From NCBI GenBank assembly GCA_039881045.1, contig JAYWVB010000056.1, forward strand, positions 62,001-126,000: DNA of 64,000 nucleotides. The letters run 5' to 3'. This DNA is from Chaetomium olivaceum. Taxonomy: Eukaryota > Ascomycota > Sordariomycetes > Sordariales > Chaetomiaceae. The notes beneath the pieces were generated by a model. The model was not told the origin of the DNA. It saw only the letters and a program-made list of their open reading frames with translations, and ran no database searches. The translations under genes and the position numbers were made by a program. Shown here one piece after another: positions 11,576 to 22,156 of the stretch; the stretch's first letter is position 1, and the number at the start of each line of letters is the position of its first letter.

Positions 11576-12958
11576 TCATGCTGCGTCGCCGTCTGGATTT
11601 GCGGCGTCCTGCTGTTTTTCCCACGCCATGTATCCTTGTAGTTTCCACAGCAGCATCTGCAGAGAAGTCGTCGGCTTCCTGCCTAATAGATACAGAGACC
11701 CATCCTGGAGCGGTTCAGACTGCTGCCTCAACTGACTGAGGTGCTTCTCTCCCAGAAGCTCACGCAGATTGTGAACCGTGAGCTTCGCCCCAAATCTCTG
11801 CGGCCCCATATCCATTGTAGACAATCTCGGCGGCACATAGTCGGAAGCCGACTCCGAGGACGTGCTATTATCCGGGGGACCCAGATATAGCAGGCATCCC
11901 CGATGCTTGAGTTGCTTGACATCGTCCCAGTGCTCGCACTTGATGAGGTAATAACGTTCGAGGCTTTCGACCATCTTCGCAAAGTGGCATAGGCCCTCAA
12001 CAACGCGCCTGCGCATGATTTCCAGCAAGACCGTGTCCATGTCACTGCGCCACCTGGCATCGTTCAGGAGGGAGCCTGATTTTGATCGGCCATATTGGCT
12101 CATGCGGAGGAGTCGTTTCTGACCCCTGAAGTACGGCGACTTGTCTCGGTGTAATTCCTGAAGCAGCTGTTGACGAGAGAGAGTGTACGCGGCGGGGCCT
12201 ATCTTGCCAAGATTTTCTGCCTGCGCGGCCGCCTTGTCTTCCTTGAGCTCTTCCCCGACCGACTCTGATGAATCCCGCGCCGTTTCCAGTGAGGGGAACT
12301 GGGCCGGTTCGGAGCCGGGGTGAGCCGCTTCTGAAGCTTCAGGTTTGACTGTTGTAGGAGTGGCTGGATCTGGTATGGGCTGTGTTGCTTCTGTAGCTTC
12401 AGATCCATGCATTATGGAGGCAGCTGGCACCTTCGTCTCCAAACCATGAGGCACAAACCAGGGGGTCTTTGTCTCCGGGTGGGCGATGAGATTGAAACGC
12501 TGGAGGAAGAAGCTGGGAAGGGCGACGCCGGTAATGGGGCATTTCCGCACAGGTGTGGCCAGAGCTTGGGCTAGGGGCAGGTTAGAGAACATACAGACTC
12601 CAAGTACGCACTGAGAATTACCATAGGGATTGCGGGCCAAGTGTCGTTGCCATTTAACCAGGTTGTGCTCAGTCTTCGGCGGTTTGGGTTGAGTGAATCT
12701 CTGCCTGGCTCCGTGGAATGCTGGGTCCATCAATGGGGATAGGGGTAGTTCGCCAAAGGGCGACTTGACGGTCTTAGCTTCTGAGTCTATTTCCACATTC
12801 GAGTAGACATCATCCGAGATGGAAGGTTCATCTTGTGAAATCTTTGGTGGTTGCGTGGTGCCACTGATGCGAAATCCTCGAGCACCGAAAGTGCGACATG
12901 TCCCACTATAACCCGAGCATGGTGATTGACGATTCCAACTTCGTCGTACAGATTTCAT
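11576..12958 (-). CDS. Predicted mitochondrial protein of unknown function
   Basis: The chosen start is the ATG at 12958; upstream frame extension has only a TTG. The N-terminus (MKSVRRSWNRQ...) is Arg/Ser-rich with no acidic residue for about 50 residues, as in a matrix-targeting presequence. A 51-base intron (12621-12571) has a GTAATT donor, a CTAAC branch site and a TAG end. Because it is a multiple of three and has no stop, the frame stays open across it. Removal yields 443 residues and joins NPY to AQALATPVRKC. Conserved-looking blocks are ALATPVRKCPITGVALP and a C-terminal helical part. I do not recognise the family with confidence. It is divergent from ClpP, sharing a 292-base promoter. 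Confidence 0.75.
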   Translation of the reverse strand: MKSVRRSWNRQSPCSGYSGTCRTFGARGFRISGTTQPPKISQDEPSISDDVYSNVEIDSEAKTVKSPFGELPLSPLMDPAFHGARQRFTQPKPPKTEHNLVKWQRHLARNPYGNSQCVLGVCMFSNLPLAQALATPVRKCPITGVALPSFFLQRFNLIAHPETKTPWFVPHGLETKVPAASIMHGSEATEATQPIPDPATPTTVKPEASEAAHPGSEPAQFPSLETARDSSESVGEELKEDKAAAQAENLGKIGPAAYTLSRQQLLQELHRDKSPYFRGQKRLLRMSQYGRSKSGSLLNDARWRSDMDTVLLEIMRRRVVEGLCHFAKMVESLERYYLIKCEHWDDVKQLKHRGCLLYLGPPDNSTSSESASDYVPPRLSTMDMGPQRFGAKLTVHNLRELLGEKHLSQLRQQSEPLQDGSLYLLGRKPTTSLQMLLWKLQGYMAWEKQQDAANPDGDAA

Positions 12959-13250
12959 GACGAAGTCGCTCTCGAGATTCCTAGACAATCGACAATTGGA
13001 GTAAAACGGTGATTATGGTCAACAAGTTTGATTATCCATGGATTTGATGTTCTGTGCCAAAGGGGAATAGAGATGCCAAGACATCTTCATGGAAATGTGG
13101 ACCGCCCAAGGTGGGATTTTGATCTCTTGGCAAGCCCCACCTTGTCATTGATTTGGCCAGCCGTTACGGTGCCTGCCATGCCGCCGCCTTTCCCTCATCC
13201 CACTTCGTGGCCGGATACCTAGGTACTCTGAACCTCCCCAACTTATCAAC
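12959..13250. promoter_or_regulatory. Divergent promoter between the 11.6 kb gene and clpP
   Basis: Only 292 bases separate the ATG codons of two divergent genes, both with mitochondrial-type N-termini. The region must hold both 5' leaders and promoters. I see no clear TATA box. Confidence 0.6.
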
Positions 13251-14176
13251 ATGAATACCCAAAGAACAGCATTCAGACTTCTCAAGGGGATAGGCGCACG
13301 GCAATGCCGGAGATTCTCTCAGTTTGGCGCGCCTGCCGGGGGGATACCACCAGCAGGTGGTATCCCCATGCCCTACATCACCGAGGTCACAGTAAGTTGT
13401 CGGCTGTCTCGAGCTCTCTGTGTTGTCGCATTGCTAATAGACTAGTCCGGCGGTTGGCGGACGTGTGAGTTCTAGTTCCGCAATGCCCTCAAGCTTCCAA
13501 TTGGCGCTAATTACACTCCGAAGCCGACATCTTCTCCAAGTTGCTGCAAGTCAGTGTACACCCCGGCCGACACTATCGGCGCAACACTGACTGACCTGAG
13601 AAGGAACGCATAGTATGCCTTAACGGGTCCATCGACGACACGGTATCGGCAGCGATCGTCGCCCAATTGTTATGGCTCGAGTCGGACAACCCCGATAAGC
13701 CCATCACAATGTACATCAACTCGCCCGGCGGCGAGGTAAGCTCGGGGCTCGCCATCTACGACACTATGACCTACATCAAGTCGCCCGTCTCAACCGTGTG
13801 CGTGGGTGGCGCAGCATCCATGGCGGCTATTCTCCTAATCGGCGGCGAGCCCGGGAAGCGATACGCTCTGCCGCACAGCTCCATCATGGTGCACCAGCCT
13901 CTGGGCGGGACCCGCGGGCAGGCCGCCGACATTTTGATTTATGCCACACAGATCCAGAGGGTACGGGAGCAGCTCAACAGGATTGTGCAAAAACATATCA
14001 ACAAGTCGCTCGGCTACGAAAAGTACGACATGAAGGCCGTCAACGATATGATGGAGCGGGACAAGTACCTGACTGCCGAAGAGGCCAAGGAGATGGGGAT
14101 CGTGGACGAGATCCTGCATAAGAGAGAGAAAGGAGACGACAAGCCCGGGATCGGCGACGGGAAGGTGAAGCTATGA
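13251..14176 (+). CDS. clpP: Mitochondrial ATP-dependent Clp protease proteolytic subunit
   Basis: A serine protease of the mitochondrial matrix that forms the barrel of ClpXP. Four exons, 13251-13391, 13446-13464, 13524-13549 and 13604-14176, give 252 residues. The second and third exons are only 19 and 26 bases. All three introns have CTAAT- or CTGAC-like branch sites. The N-terminus (FRLLKGIGARQCRRF) is a matrix presequence. The mature part begins about MPYITEVTSGGWRT. The catalytic Ser lies in GGAASMAA (about residue 134) and His in SIMVHQPLGG (about residue 159); the acidic residue is probably in the ERDKYL segment. The oligomerisation core INSPGGEVSSGLAIYDTM is intact. ClpP is missing from baker's yeast but present in many filamentous fungi. 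There are no frame breaks. Confidence 0.96.
13340..13367 (+). other. Perfect 12-bp hairpin inside the clpP coding region
   Basis: The arms ggggataccacc and ggtggtatcccc pair perfectly around an AGCA loop. They encode the repeated peptide GGIP-PA-GGIP just before the mature MPYITEV start. A stem this strong in a coding exon is unusual. It may slow ribosomes or may simply reflect a repeat of the GGIP codons. Confidence 0.8.
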
Positions 14177-14866
14177 TGCGATGCATGCATGGTCAACGGC
14201 AGGGCGCGAGATGGAGGTGTGCCTAAGACCGCTTCGCGTTCCGAGATAATCGCGAAGAGCGGCATGCATGAGAGGCACCATATTCCCATTTAATTTTAGC
14301 CATTGCGCTGGTCTTCACCTTCGTCGAGGTACCTTTTCAAGGGCAGATATGGACGAGGCCGCTCGTACTGCTGATGATAATGGGATGGATTAGACAGCGA
14401 GTCTGCTGGAAAGTGGAAGGCCGCTATAGCACGATACTGTACGAAAAAGAGAACAAAGCTATCGGCTTCACTCCCCGATGGGGTAGGAAATACTGTGTAG
14501 CTGCCCAATGTACTGATCTACACTCCTCGTTCCTCTCTCATGTCGAGTCACAGGATGGTCAAAGCTCCTTGACACTTTTCTCACAAGCCAATCGGGAAGC
14601 TTGTATTTCGACGAAGGTGTTGCGGGGATCTCGCGGGGACCCCTGTTCTGTCCCTGTGACTTGGGAACACAACTATTATTTAGCTCCGATTTCGCCCAAA
14701 AGTTCGACTCGGATTCCCATTCCCAAGACAACTCACCTTTCAGACACTACCGGAGAGCCAATTGACTGGTCTTGGTGGTTCTCTGTTAATTTAGAGACAT
14801 CTCAGTTCTTTTTATCCTGACCCATTGGTATTTTTGTCTCTTCGTTGCTTCTCTCTGACGAGCGTC
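14177..14866. other. Intergenic between clpP and ILV3
   Basis: About 690 bases hold the clpP 3' flank and ILV3 promoter. The open frame at 14374-14820 shows no codon bias or recognisable motif and I do not call it a gene. Confidence 0.6.
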
Positions 14867-16734
14867 ATGCTCTCAACGTCTCTCCTGCGCACAGGCGCTC
14901 CAAGAGCCCTGGCTATGAGCCGGGCCTTGCCTATTAGAAATCAGTTGTATGTCAAGCCGGCAATGCAATGTCACTTCTCATAGGAGCACAAGCTCACCCA
15001 TCCATCCTTCTAGCCGCCTGCTATCCACAACACCCCGCCGATATGCCGACGAGAAGCTCAACCGGGTGTCCTCCACCATCACACAGCCGAAGTCACAGGG
15101 CGCTTCGCAGGCCATGCTCTACGCTACCGGCCTGAGCGAGGCAGACATGTCCAAGGCCCAGGTCGGTATTTCGTCCGTCTGGTACGAGGGCAACCCCTGC
15201 AACATGCACCTAATGGACCTCTCTGGTCTTGTCCGCAACAGCATCGAAAAGGCCGGGCTCGTCCCCATGCGCTTCAACACCATCGGTGTCTCGGACGGCA
15301 TCAGCATGGGCACTACCGGCATGCGATATAGCTTGCAGAGCAGAGAGATCATTGCCGACAGCATCGAGACGGTCATGCAAGGCCAGTGGTACGACGCCAA
15401 CGTCTCGCTACCCCGGCTGCGACAAGAACATGCCCGGTGTCCTGATTGCCATGGGCCGCGTCAACAGGCCTAGCATCATGGTATACGGCGGCACTATCAA
15501 GCCAGGCTGCACCATGAAGGGCGAGCCCATCGACATTGTCAGCGCCTTCCAGGCCTACGGCCAGTACATCTCGGGCGAGATCGACGAGAAGCAGCGCTTC
15601 GACATCATCCGCAACGCATGCCCCGGCGGCGGCGCCTGCGGTGGCATGTACACGGCCAACACTATGGCCTCGGCGATCGAGACCCTCGGCATGACCCTCC
15701 CCGGCAGCAGCAGCTTCCCGGCCGAGGACGCGCGCAAGAAGGCCGAGTGCGAGGGCGTGGGCGAGGCCATCAAGAACCTCCTCCGCGAGAATATCCGGCC
15801 CACCGACATCATGACGCGGCAGGCGTTCGAGAACGCCATGATCGTCGTCGGCGTGCTGGGCGGCAGCACCAACGCCGTGCTGCACCTCATCGCCATCGCC
15901 GACTCCGTCGGCATCAAGCTCACCATCGACGACTTCCAGGCCGTCTCAGACCGTACCCCGCTGCTGGCCGACCTGAAGCCCTCGGGCAAGTACGTTATGG
16001 AGGACCTGTTCAAGATCGGCGGCACCCCGGCGCTGCTCAAGTTCCTCCTCAAGGAGGGCCTGCTCGACGGGTCGGGCATCACCGTGACCGGTAAGACCAT
16101 GAAGGAGAACGTGGCCGACCTGCCCGGTTTCCCCGAGGACCAGCCCATCATCCGCCCCCTGAGCAACCCGCTCAAGCCGACGGGCCACATCCAGATCCTG
16201 CGCGGCTCGCTCGCCCCCGGCGGGTCGGTCGGCAAGATCACGGGCAAGGAAGGGCTCCGGTTCGAGGGCAGGGCGAAGGTGTACGACTACGAGGACGCCT
16301 TCATCGAGGCGCTGGAGCGCGGGGAGATCAAGAAGGGCGAGAAGACGGTCGTCGTGATCCGGTACGAGGGCCCCAAGGGCGGACCGGGCATGCCCGAGAT
16401 GCTCAAGCCCAGCTCGGCCATCATGGGCGCCGGCCTCGGCCAGGACGTGGCCCTCATCACTGACGGCCGCTTCTCCGGCGGCAGCCACGGCTTCCTGATC
16501 GGCCACATCGTGCCCGAGGCCATGGAGGGTGGGCCCATCGGCCTGGTGCGCGACGGCGACAAGATTATTATTGATGCCGACCAGCGCGTGCTCGACCTCG
16601 AGGTGCCCGCCGACGAGTTGGAGAGGCGCAAGGCCGAGTGGAAGGCCCCTGAGCCCAGGGCCAAGCGCGGTACCCTGAAGAAGTACGCCGCCCTGGTCAG
16701 GGATGCTAGCCAGGGGTGTGTCACCGACAAATAG
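14867..16734 (+). CDS. ILV3: Dihydroxy-acid dehydratase, mitochondrial
   Basis: The enzyme dehydrates 2,3-dihydroxy acids to 2-oxo acids in valine, isoleucine and leucine synthesis, using an Fe-S cluster in the mitochondrial matrix. Exon 1 is 14867-14946 and exon 2 starts at 14984. The intron is only 37 bases, with a canonical GTATGT donor. Residues 1-45 form a matrix presequence (MLSTSLLRTGAPRALAMSR...). The cluster ligand region NACPGGGACGGMYTANTMAS and the C-terminal DGRFSGGSHGFLIGHIVPEA are present. One extra C in the run at 15411-15414 shifts the frame: CTACCCCGGCTGC should read through as LPGCDKNMPG. Removing it gives 609 residues, a normal length. Since the rest is perfectly conserved, a sequence error is likelier than a pseudogene in this housekeeping enzyme. 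The gene converges with the acyltransferase downstream. Confidence 0.95.
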
Positions 16735-17072
16735 GGGGGGGTATCAGTAGGGTGGTCTGAAGATGTGTTTCGAATTTATTGGATGTACATATGCCCCTTT
16801 CGTGTTTGTGTCTTTGGGCTGCAAAAAGGCGCTTGCGATGTCACCGCTTGGCCGGTGCTTAAAAGGGATACCGGGTCGGCGGTTTATGATTTAATCGTCA
16901 TATTATTCATTTTCGTGTTGAAACACTCATCTCTCTCCAAGGTATGCTCGGTACGCTTCACGAACCGCAGCCGCCGTGGAACAACTCGTCCGAGTATGGC
17001 CCGGGGTGCGCTTCGACGCATGACAAATAGGCAATCCTTCCCCCTAACCATGCGTCCTTCCCCATCATCACA

Positions 17073-18160
17073 TCACCTCTTCGCCCAAGCAGCCAAAAAC
17101 CGTTTTTTATCCCTCAACGTCAGCCCAACCCTCTTCACCCTCCCAACCTCGCCAACGCCTCCCCAACCCGATCCAACAACTGCTGCTCCTCCGCCGTTGG
17201 CTGGTCCTCGGCCCGCCCCTCCCAACCACCTAGCGCAACACCACTACCACCACCACCAACGACCCCCTCCCATCAACCCCATTGGGCGCCCCCGCCGTAT
17301 TAAACACCGCCTCCGCAATGCGCACGCGCACGCAATGTGTCGGCCGGCCGAGCAGCTTCCACACAAAGTCCGCCCACCCAGCCGAACCGAGTACCGGGTC
17401 GTGACGTCGGGCGGCGCATACCGCAGGCTAAGGGGAAGATGGCGGCGTCGGCCGGGGCGGTCAGCAGGCTGGGGCCCAGGGGCAGGATGCCCTTGCCGTT
17501 GGTGGTGCCGCATTCGGGGAAGACGGCGATGACGCGGTCCGGGTGGCGGGCGAGCAGGGCGTGGAGGGTCGTCAGCTCTTGTGGCTGGTGCTGTTCCCAT
17601 TCTTCGAGGGTGCGGGCTGGGGGCGCGGGGAGAGGGCGGCCGCGATGGCGGACAGCAGGCTGATCTGGCGGACCTTGCGGGAGGACGGGTGGGAGGCGAC
17701 GAAGATGGGGTCGAAGACGGCGGCGAGGTAGAGCGCGTCGATCGGGGAGGTGCAGTTGGCGGCGATGATGGAGCGCCCGTGGGGCACGCGCGAGCGCGGC
17801 TGCTGGCTGAGCGAGCCGCGCTTGACGCCGTCGAGCTGCAGGTCCACCCACCACACCCCTGGGATGGCGAGCAGGGACCAGAGGAGGAGCTTGCGCGCGA
17901 CGGTGGGCAGGAGGGGGAGGTGGTGGAGAACGAGGAAGTAGGCTGTTGCGTAGAAGAGAAAGAAGGGGAGGCGGGTGAGGAAGAGGATCGCGTGGAAGAC
18001 GGTGGCTGGGATCGAGGAGGGTGTCGTCACCGGGAGGAAGGGGGAGATGCCGGAGCCTATTTAGGGGGTGAGTGTTGGTTGATGTCTGATGATATAGCTA
18101 AGGAGGGTGGGTGGGATGTGGATAAGTACCTCGATCTCGAAACTGGGAGAACTTCTCCAT
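17073..18160 (-). CDS. Lysophospholipid acyltransferase, LOA1/Vps66-like, with several frame breaks
   Basis: A PlsC-type acyltransferase likely acting on lysophosphatidic acid in ER or lipid-droplet membranes. Exon 1 is 18160-18130 (MEKFSQFRDRG) and exon 2 is 18056-17073. A hydrophobic N-terminal segment (HAILFLTRLPFFLFYATAYF) should anchor the protein. The acyl-acceptor motif is NCTSPID, with Cys in place of the usual His of NHxSxxD. The later motif VFPECGTTNGKGILPL is intact, and the C-terminus reads VKRVGLTLRDKKRFLAAW. Five single-base deletions are needed to read through, near 17625, 17430, 17397, 17210-17230 and 17143, mostly in C or G runs. With all five restored the coding length is 1020 bases (339 aa), divisible by three. 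It is either a badly sequenced stretch or a young pseudogene. I favour the former because the codon pattern between breaks is intact. Confidence 0.8.
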
Positions 18161-18914
18161 GATGGGCGCTGTTTAGTTCGCTTGCCGTTGCCTGCAGGCC
18201 GTTGCGTTGATTTTAGTGGTGGTAGTAGTTGTTCAGATAAAAACGCTGTCCTGACGTTTCCGATGGCTCGACAAAGATGGGCTGTCCGCTTTTGCAGCGT
18301 GTCAAGGTTGGCTTAACAGGGACAGCTGTCCCTGGGAATTCCTCCCATTGGAGTCTGTGGGGGTGCATTGCGGCCTCTAACATGTGAAGGGATCTGACAT
18401 GGCACGTGCGTAGGGGTGTCGAGTGGCGTCACCCCCTGGCCAAAAAAAGCTGAACTCTAAGAAGAAATAAGTCCGTGTAAAAGAATAAGCGGAAAAACAA
18501 TAAAAGAAAAAGAGAGGGATCAAATGATAAGAAAAAAAAGAAACAGAGTAAAGAAAGGCAAATAGAGCAAAAATAGCTTCTTTAAGCTTCCGGTTAACTT
18601 TTGTTCCTGGTTTCATTAATCTCCAAGAGCCAACCCTAACCCGGCATCAAAGTTGAACCCCACCGCCAAGATGCACGTCGCAATTGGAGTGGGAGAGTGG
18701 TATTGTTTGGTTGCCGGGGTGATGTTGATAAACCAGAGTTCAAGCATCTCTGCGCCACACCCATTGCGGATTGCGGAGAGGAGCAAATAACTGCGTCAGA
18801 CAAGAACCCCCCTCATTATTCACGACGTCGCCGACAACCACATCTGCGCAGGGGGCTTTGCTCCTTTCCTACTTGCTCGCGCACTTTGTCGTCCCTCGAA
18901 TGCGCACGCTCAAC
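18161..18914. other. Divergent intergenic region, acyltransferase / kinesin
   Basis: The region separates two divergent genes and should contain both promoters. It includes an A-rich purine tract at about 18440-18560. I see no gene. Confidence 0.6.
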
Positions 18915-21900
18915 ATGGAACCTTCCGAGAACACGGTGCGTGCACATCACGACAAACTTTAAGCGCCGTCGCCCTTTTGACTCGACCTTACTTACTAACC
19001 GCGACACATTACATAGAAACTCCGCTCGGGGCTGAGACCTCCCCAAGTCCGCGCCGGGGCAATTGGACCAGCAACAACCGCAACATGTCTCCAACCGATG
19101 ACCGATTCTCAACACAATTCTCGGGTGCAACAGCCCGGAATCCCCCAAAAACGTACACACAAAGGAAGCGGTATGCATTGCATCCCCACATGGGCTTCTG
19201 GTGTGCTGTTGACAGCTGACCCGGAGGAACCCGAGCAGTATCATATCCGGAGAAACGCAAAACATTACAAGAGCTGGCAGGCGAACCTTCCAAGCCTTCC
19301 ATTCCCTCCCCCAGCTGCCGGTCTATCGCGGGCTACGAGCGTTAAGGGCGCCTCGATCACCAGCCTTGCCGCCAATTCTACCGCCCAAACATCACGATAT
19401 GGACATGGACGCACAAACAGCTTCGCGAAAAGCGTCAATCCCACATCATCCCGTCCCCCGGTATCGATGATGAGAGCTCCGACCTCGCTGGGCTTCTCCC
19501 AATCCACCATGACCCGACCACGAGGGAACACGCGGACCCGGCCAGCAACTTCCATGGCAAACAGGGAAATCGAAAATGAACCTGAGCCGGTCAACCAGAA
19601 GAAGGGTATGCAGATCCCGGTCTTTTTAAAAACCCGTCTACGGAATCCTTCGTTGCGACAGACCCTTCCTCAGCAGCCAGGGGCTCCGCAACCGCAGCAA
19701 CAACGTCGAGACATCTCGGGTCTTAGCAGGCAACTCAAGGATTTGTCGCTTAATGATAAGCCCAACAAGAACCCAATAGGGGGCCAAGTGGTCTCTAACC
19801 AATCTCAGCAATCTCCGTCTCGGCCATCCCAGTCAGAGGTCGAGACGGAGATTATCACTCGCACGCTTCAACAAGATGATGCAGCCAGAGGAAACCCACT
19901 CGGGCCTGCCGACTCTCAAAGCGCGTCTGCGCCAGTGCCAGCAACACCGCCGGAGTCTAGAAAGTTCAACGAGGCGATGGACACAGTACGCAAGGGCTTA
20001 CAGAGTCCTTGCAAGGCGCCTCTTTCACCATTCAAATCTTCTTGTTCTCCGACAAAGCCATTATTTCTGAGTAAGGAGTCGAGTGTAACATCTTTTACAG
20101 GTTGGGACGTAGACGGCCGACTGAACGAGTTTGAATCGCAATTCAAGGTCATGAAAGAGACCTTTGAGGGCACCATGACCGACAGGAAGGTCCTGGAAGA
20201 AGCGATCGACATGGCCAAGAATCGAGGTATATACCATCAAGCTGCGGGTACTCTGGTGAAATGCTAACCACAGGGGGTTAGCGAGCGATCTCGAGAGAGA
20301 GCAACAACGGCTGGTAGATCAAAATACACATCTACAGGGCCAACTTGACCTCCAAAGACAGGAAAACCACTCACTGCAACAGGAGAAGCAGTTGATGGTC
20401 CTCGAAATGGAGGCCGAACAACGAAGACAAAAGTTCGAGATTGAAGACAGACAACGGGGACACAAGCACGAAGTCGACGAAATCAGGCGTGAGTTCAAGG
20501 GCGAATTCGACCAGCTGAAGAGGGAGCATGCGCACGCTTTGGAGGCCATGGAAAGGCGCTACCGGGCGGATCTCGCCGAGCAGGAGGCGCAGAAGTCCAG
20601 AGAACTACAAGATCTACGCTCAAAGCTGGGGGCAGAGCAGCAAGATATGAGTTTAGGCATCCTCAAGAAGGAGAGAGAAGTCCAGGAGATGCGGTCACAA
20701 GCCGAGCTGCTCAAATCCGACCTCGACCGGGAGCAAGCCATCAAGGCCACTCTCCAGCAGCAGATTGCCGAAATGACGGCCACGAACATGACGCTCGAGG
20801 ATCGGATGCGCGGACTGCGGGCCAAGATCGACTTCCTTGAATCCGGCAGCAAGCAACAATCGGATGCGTATGCGAACATGGAAGCGCGCCTCCAAGAGGC
20901 CTTGCGTGTTGCCGAGGAAGCACGGCAAAAGCTGATCAAGGAAGAAACAGAGCGCCGCGTGCTATTCAACAAGTACCAGGAGCTGAAAGGCAACATCCGG
21001 GTCATGTGCAGAGTCCGGCCCGTCCTCGACTCGGCAGAAGGGGAGGTGGCCAGGATGGCTTTTCCCGACACCAAGACCTCGTCACAAATCGACGTCACCG
21101 GCCCAGAGGAGAAGAGCAGTTTGGGGGCCATCAGCCGCAAGGTGCTCCCCTTCGAGTTCGACCGCGTCTTCGACCCGCCGGTGCAGAACGAGGAAGTGTT
21201 TGGCGAGATCTCGCAGCTCGTGCAGAGCGCGCTCGACGGCTACAACGTGTGCATCTTCTGCTACGGCCAAACCGGTTCCGGCAAGACGTACACCATGTCC
21301 TCGGCCGACGGCATGATCCCGCGGGCCACGCACATGATCTACGACACCATCACCAAGCTGCAGGAGAAGTCGTGGACGTACACGATGGAAGGCAGCTTCG
21401 TCGAGGTGTACAACGAAGAGCTGCACGACCTGCTCACGCCCGGGCGCGAGGGGTCGTCGGACGGCCGCAAGCGGCTCGAGATCCGCCACGACGACGCGCG
21501 CAAGCAGACAACAGTCATCAACTGCAAAACCGTCGCCCTCGACACCCCCGACAAGGTCGAGACCATGCTCAAGCAGGCGCAGAACAACCGCAGCGTCGCT
21601 GCTACCAAGGCCAACGAGCGCTCTTCCCGCTCCCACTCGGTCTTCATCCTCAAACTCGTCGGCGAGAACAGCGCGACCAACGAGCGCTGCGAGGGCACGC
21701 TCAACCTGGTCGACCTGGCCGGGTCGGAGCGGCTCAAGCACTCGCAGGCCGAGGGCGAGCGCATGAAGGAGACGCAGAACATCAACAAGAGTCTGGCGTG
21801 TCTGGGCGACGTCATCGAGGCGCTCGGCCGCGGGTCCGGGCATGTGCCGTACCGCAATTCCAAGCTCACCCACCTGCTGCAGTACTCGCTGGGCGGGAAC

Positions 21901-22156
21901 TCCAAGACGCTCATGTTTGTCATGGTCAGTCCGCTGGAGGCGCATTTGAAGGAGACGATTACCAGTTTGCGGTTTGCGACGAAGGTGAGTTTCTCTCTCT
22001 CTCTCTTTTTTTCTCTGGCGAGGGAGAGGGAGAGGGTGTTGGGTGGATTGGAATCGGGGCTAATGACATTGTGTGTGTTAGGTGCATAATACCCATATTG
22101 GCACGGCCAAGTCGACCAAGAAGTTGACGGCTGGGACGCCTGAGTCGGGTCGCTGA
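18915..22156 (+). CDS. klpA: Kinesin-14 (C-terminal motor), KlpA/Kar3 type
   Basis: A minus-end-directed microtubule motor of the spindle. Exons are 18915-18935, 19017-19170, 19216-20226, 20282-21984 and 22082-22156, giving 987 residues without any frame break. The first coding exon is 21 bases (MEPSENT) and leads into KLRSGLRPPQVRAG. The 45-base intron at 19171-19215 is a multiple of three and could be retained. The 20227-20281 intron must end at TTAG; the earlier CACAG gives the wrong phase. Residues about 30-400 are a basic, Ser/Pro-rich tail. About 400-630 is a coiled coil rich in Glu, Lys and Gln. The motor starts at GNIRVMCRVRPV (about 632), with P-loop GQTGSGKT (about 723), switch I NERSSRSH (about 839) and switch II DLAGSE (about 872). 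The end FATKVHNTHIGTAK matches kinesin-14s. Confidence 0.96.

Noticed and set aside
14374..14820. 148-codon frame between clpP and ILV3
   Set aside because: Nothing in it looks conserved, and it fills what must be the ILV3 promoter.
20227..20273. Intron end at CACAG in the kinesin gene
   Set aside because: It gives the wrong phase and an early stop; the TTAG at 20281 restores the coiled-coil frame.
21082..21945. Minus-strand open frame opposite the kinesin motor domain
   Set aside because: The kinesin reading is complete and conserved; this is its shadow.
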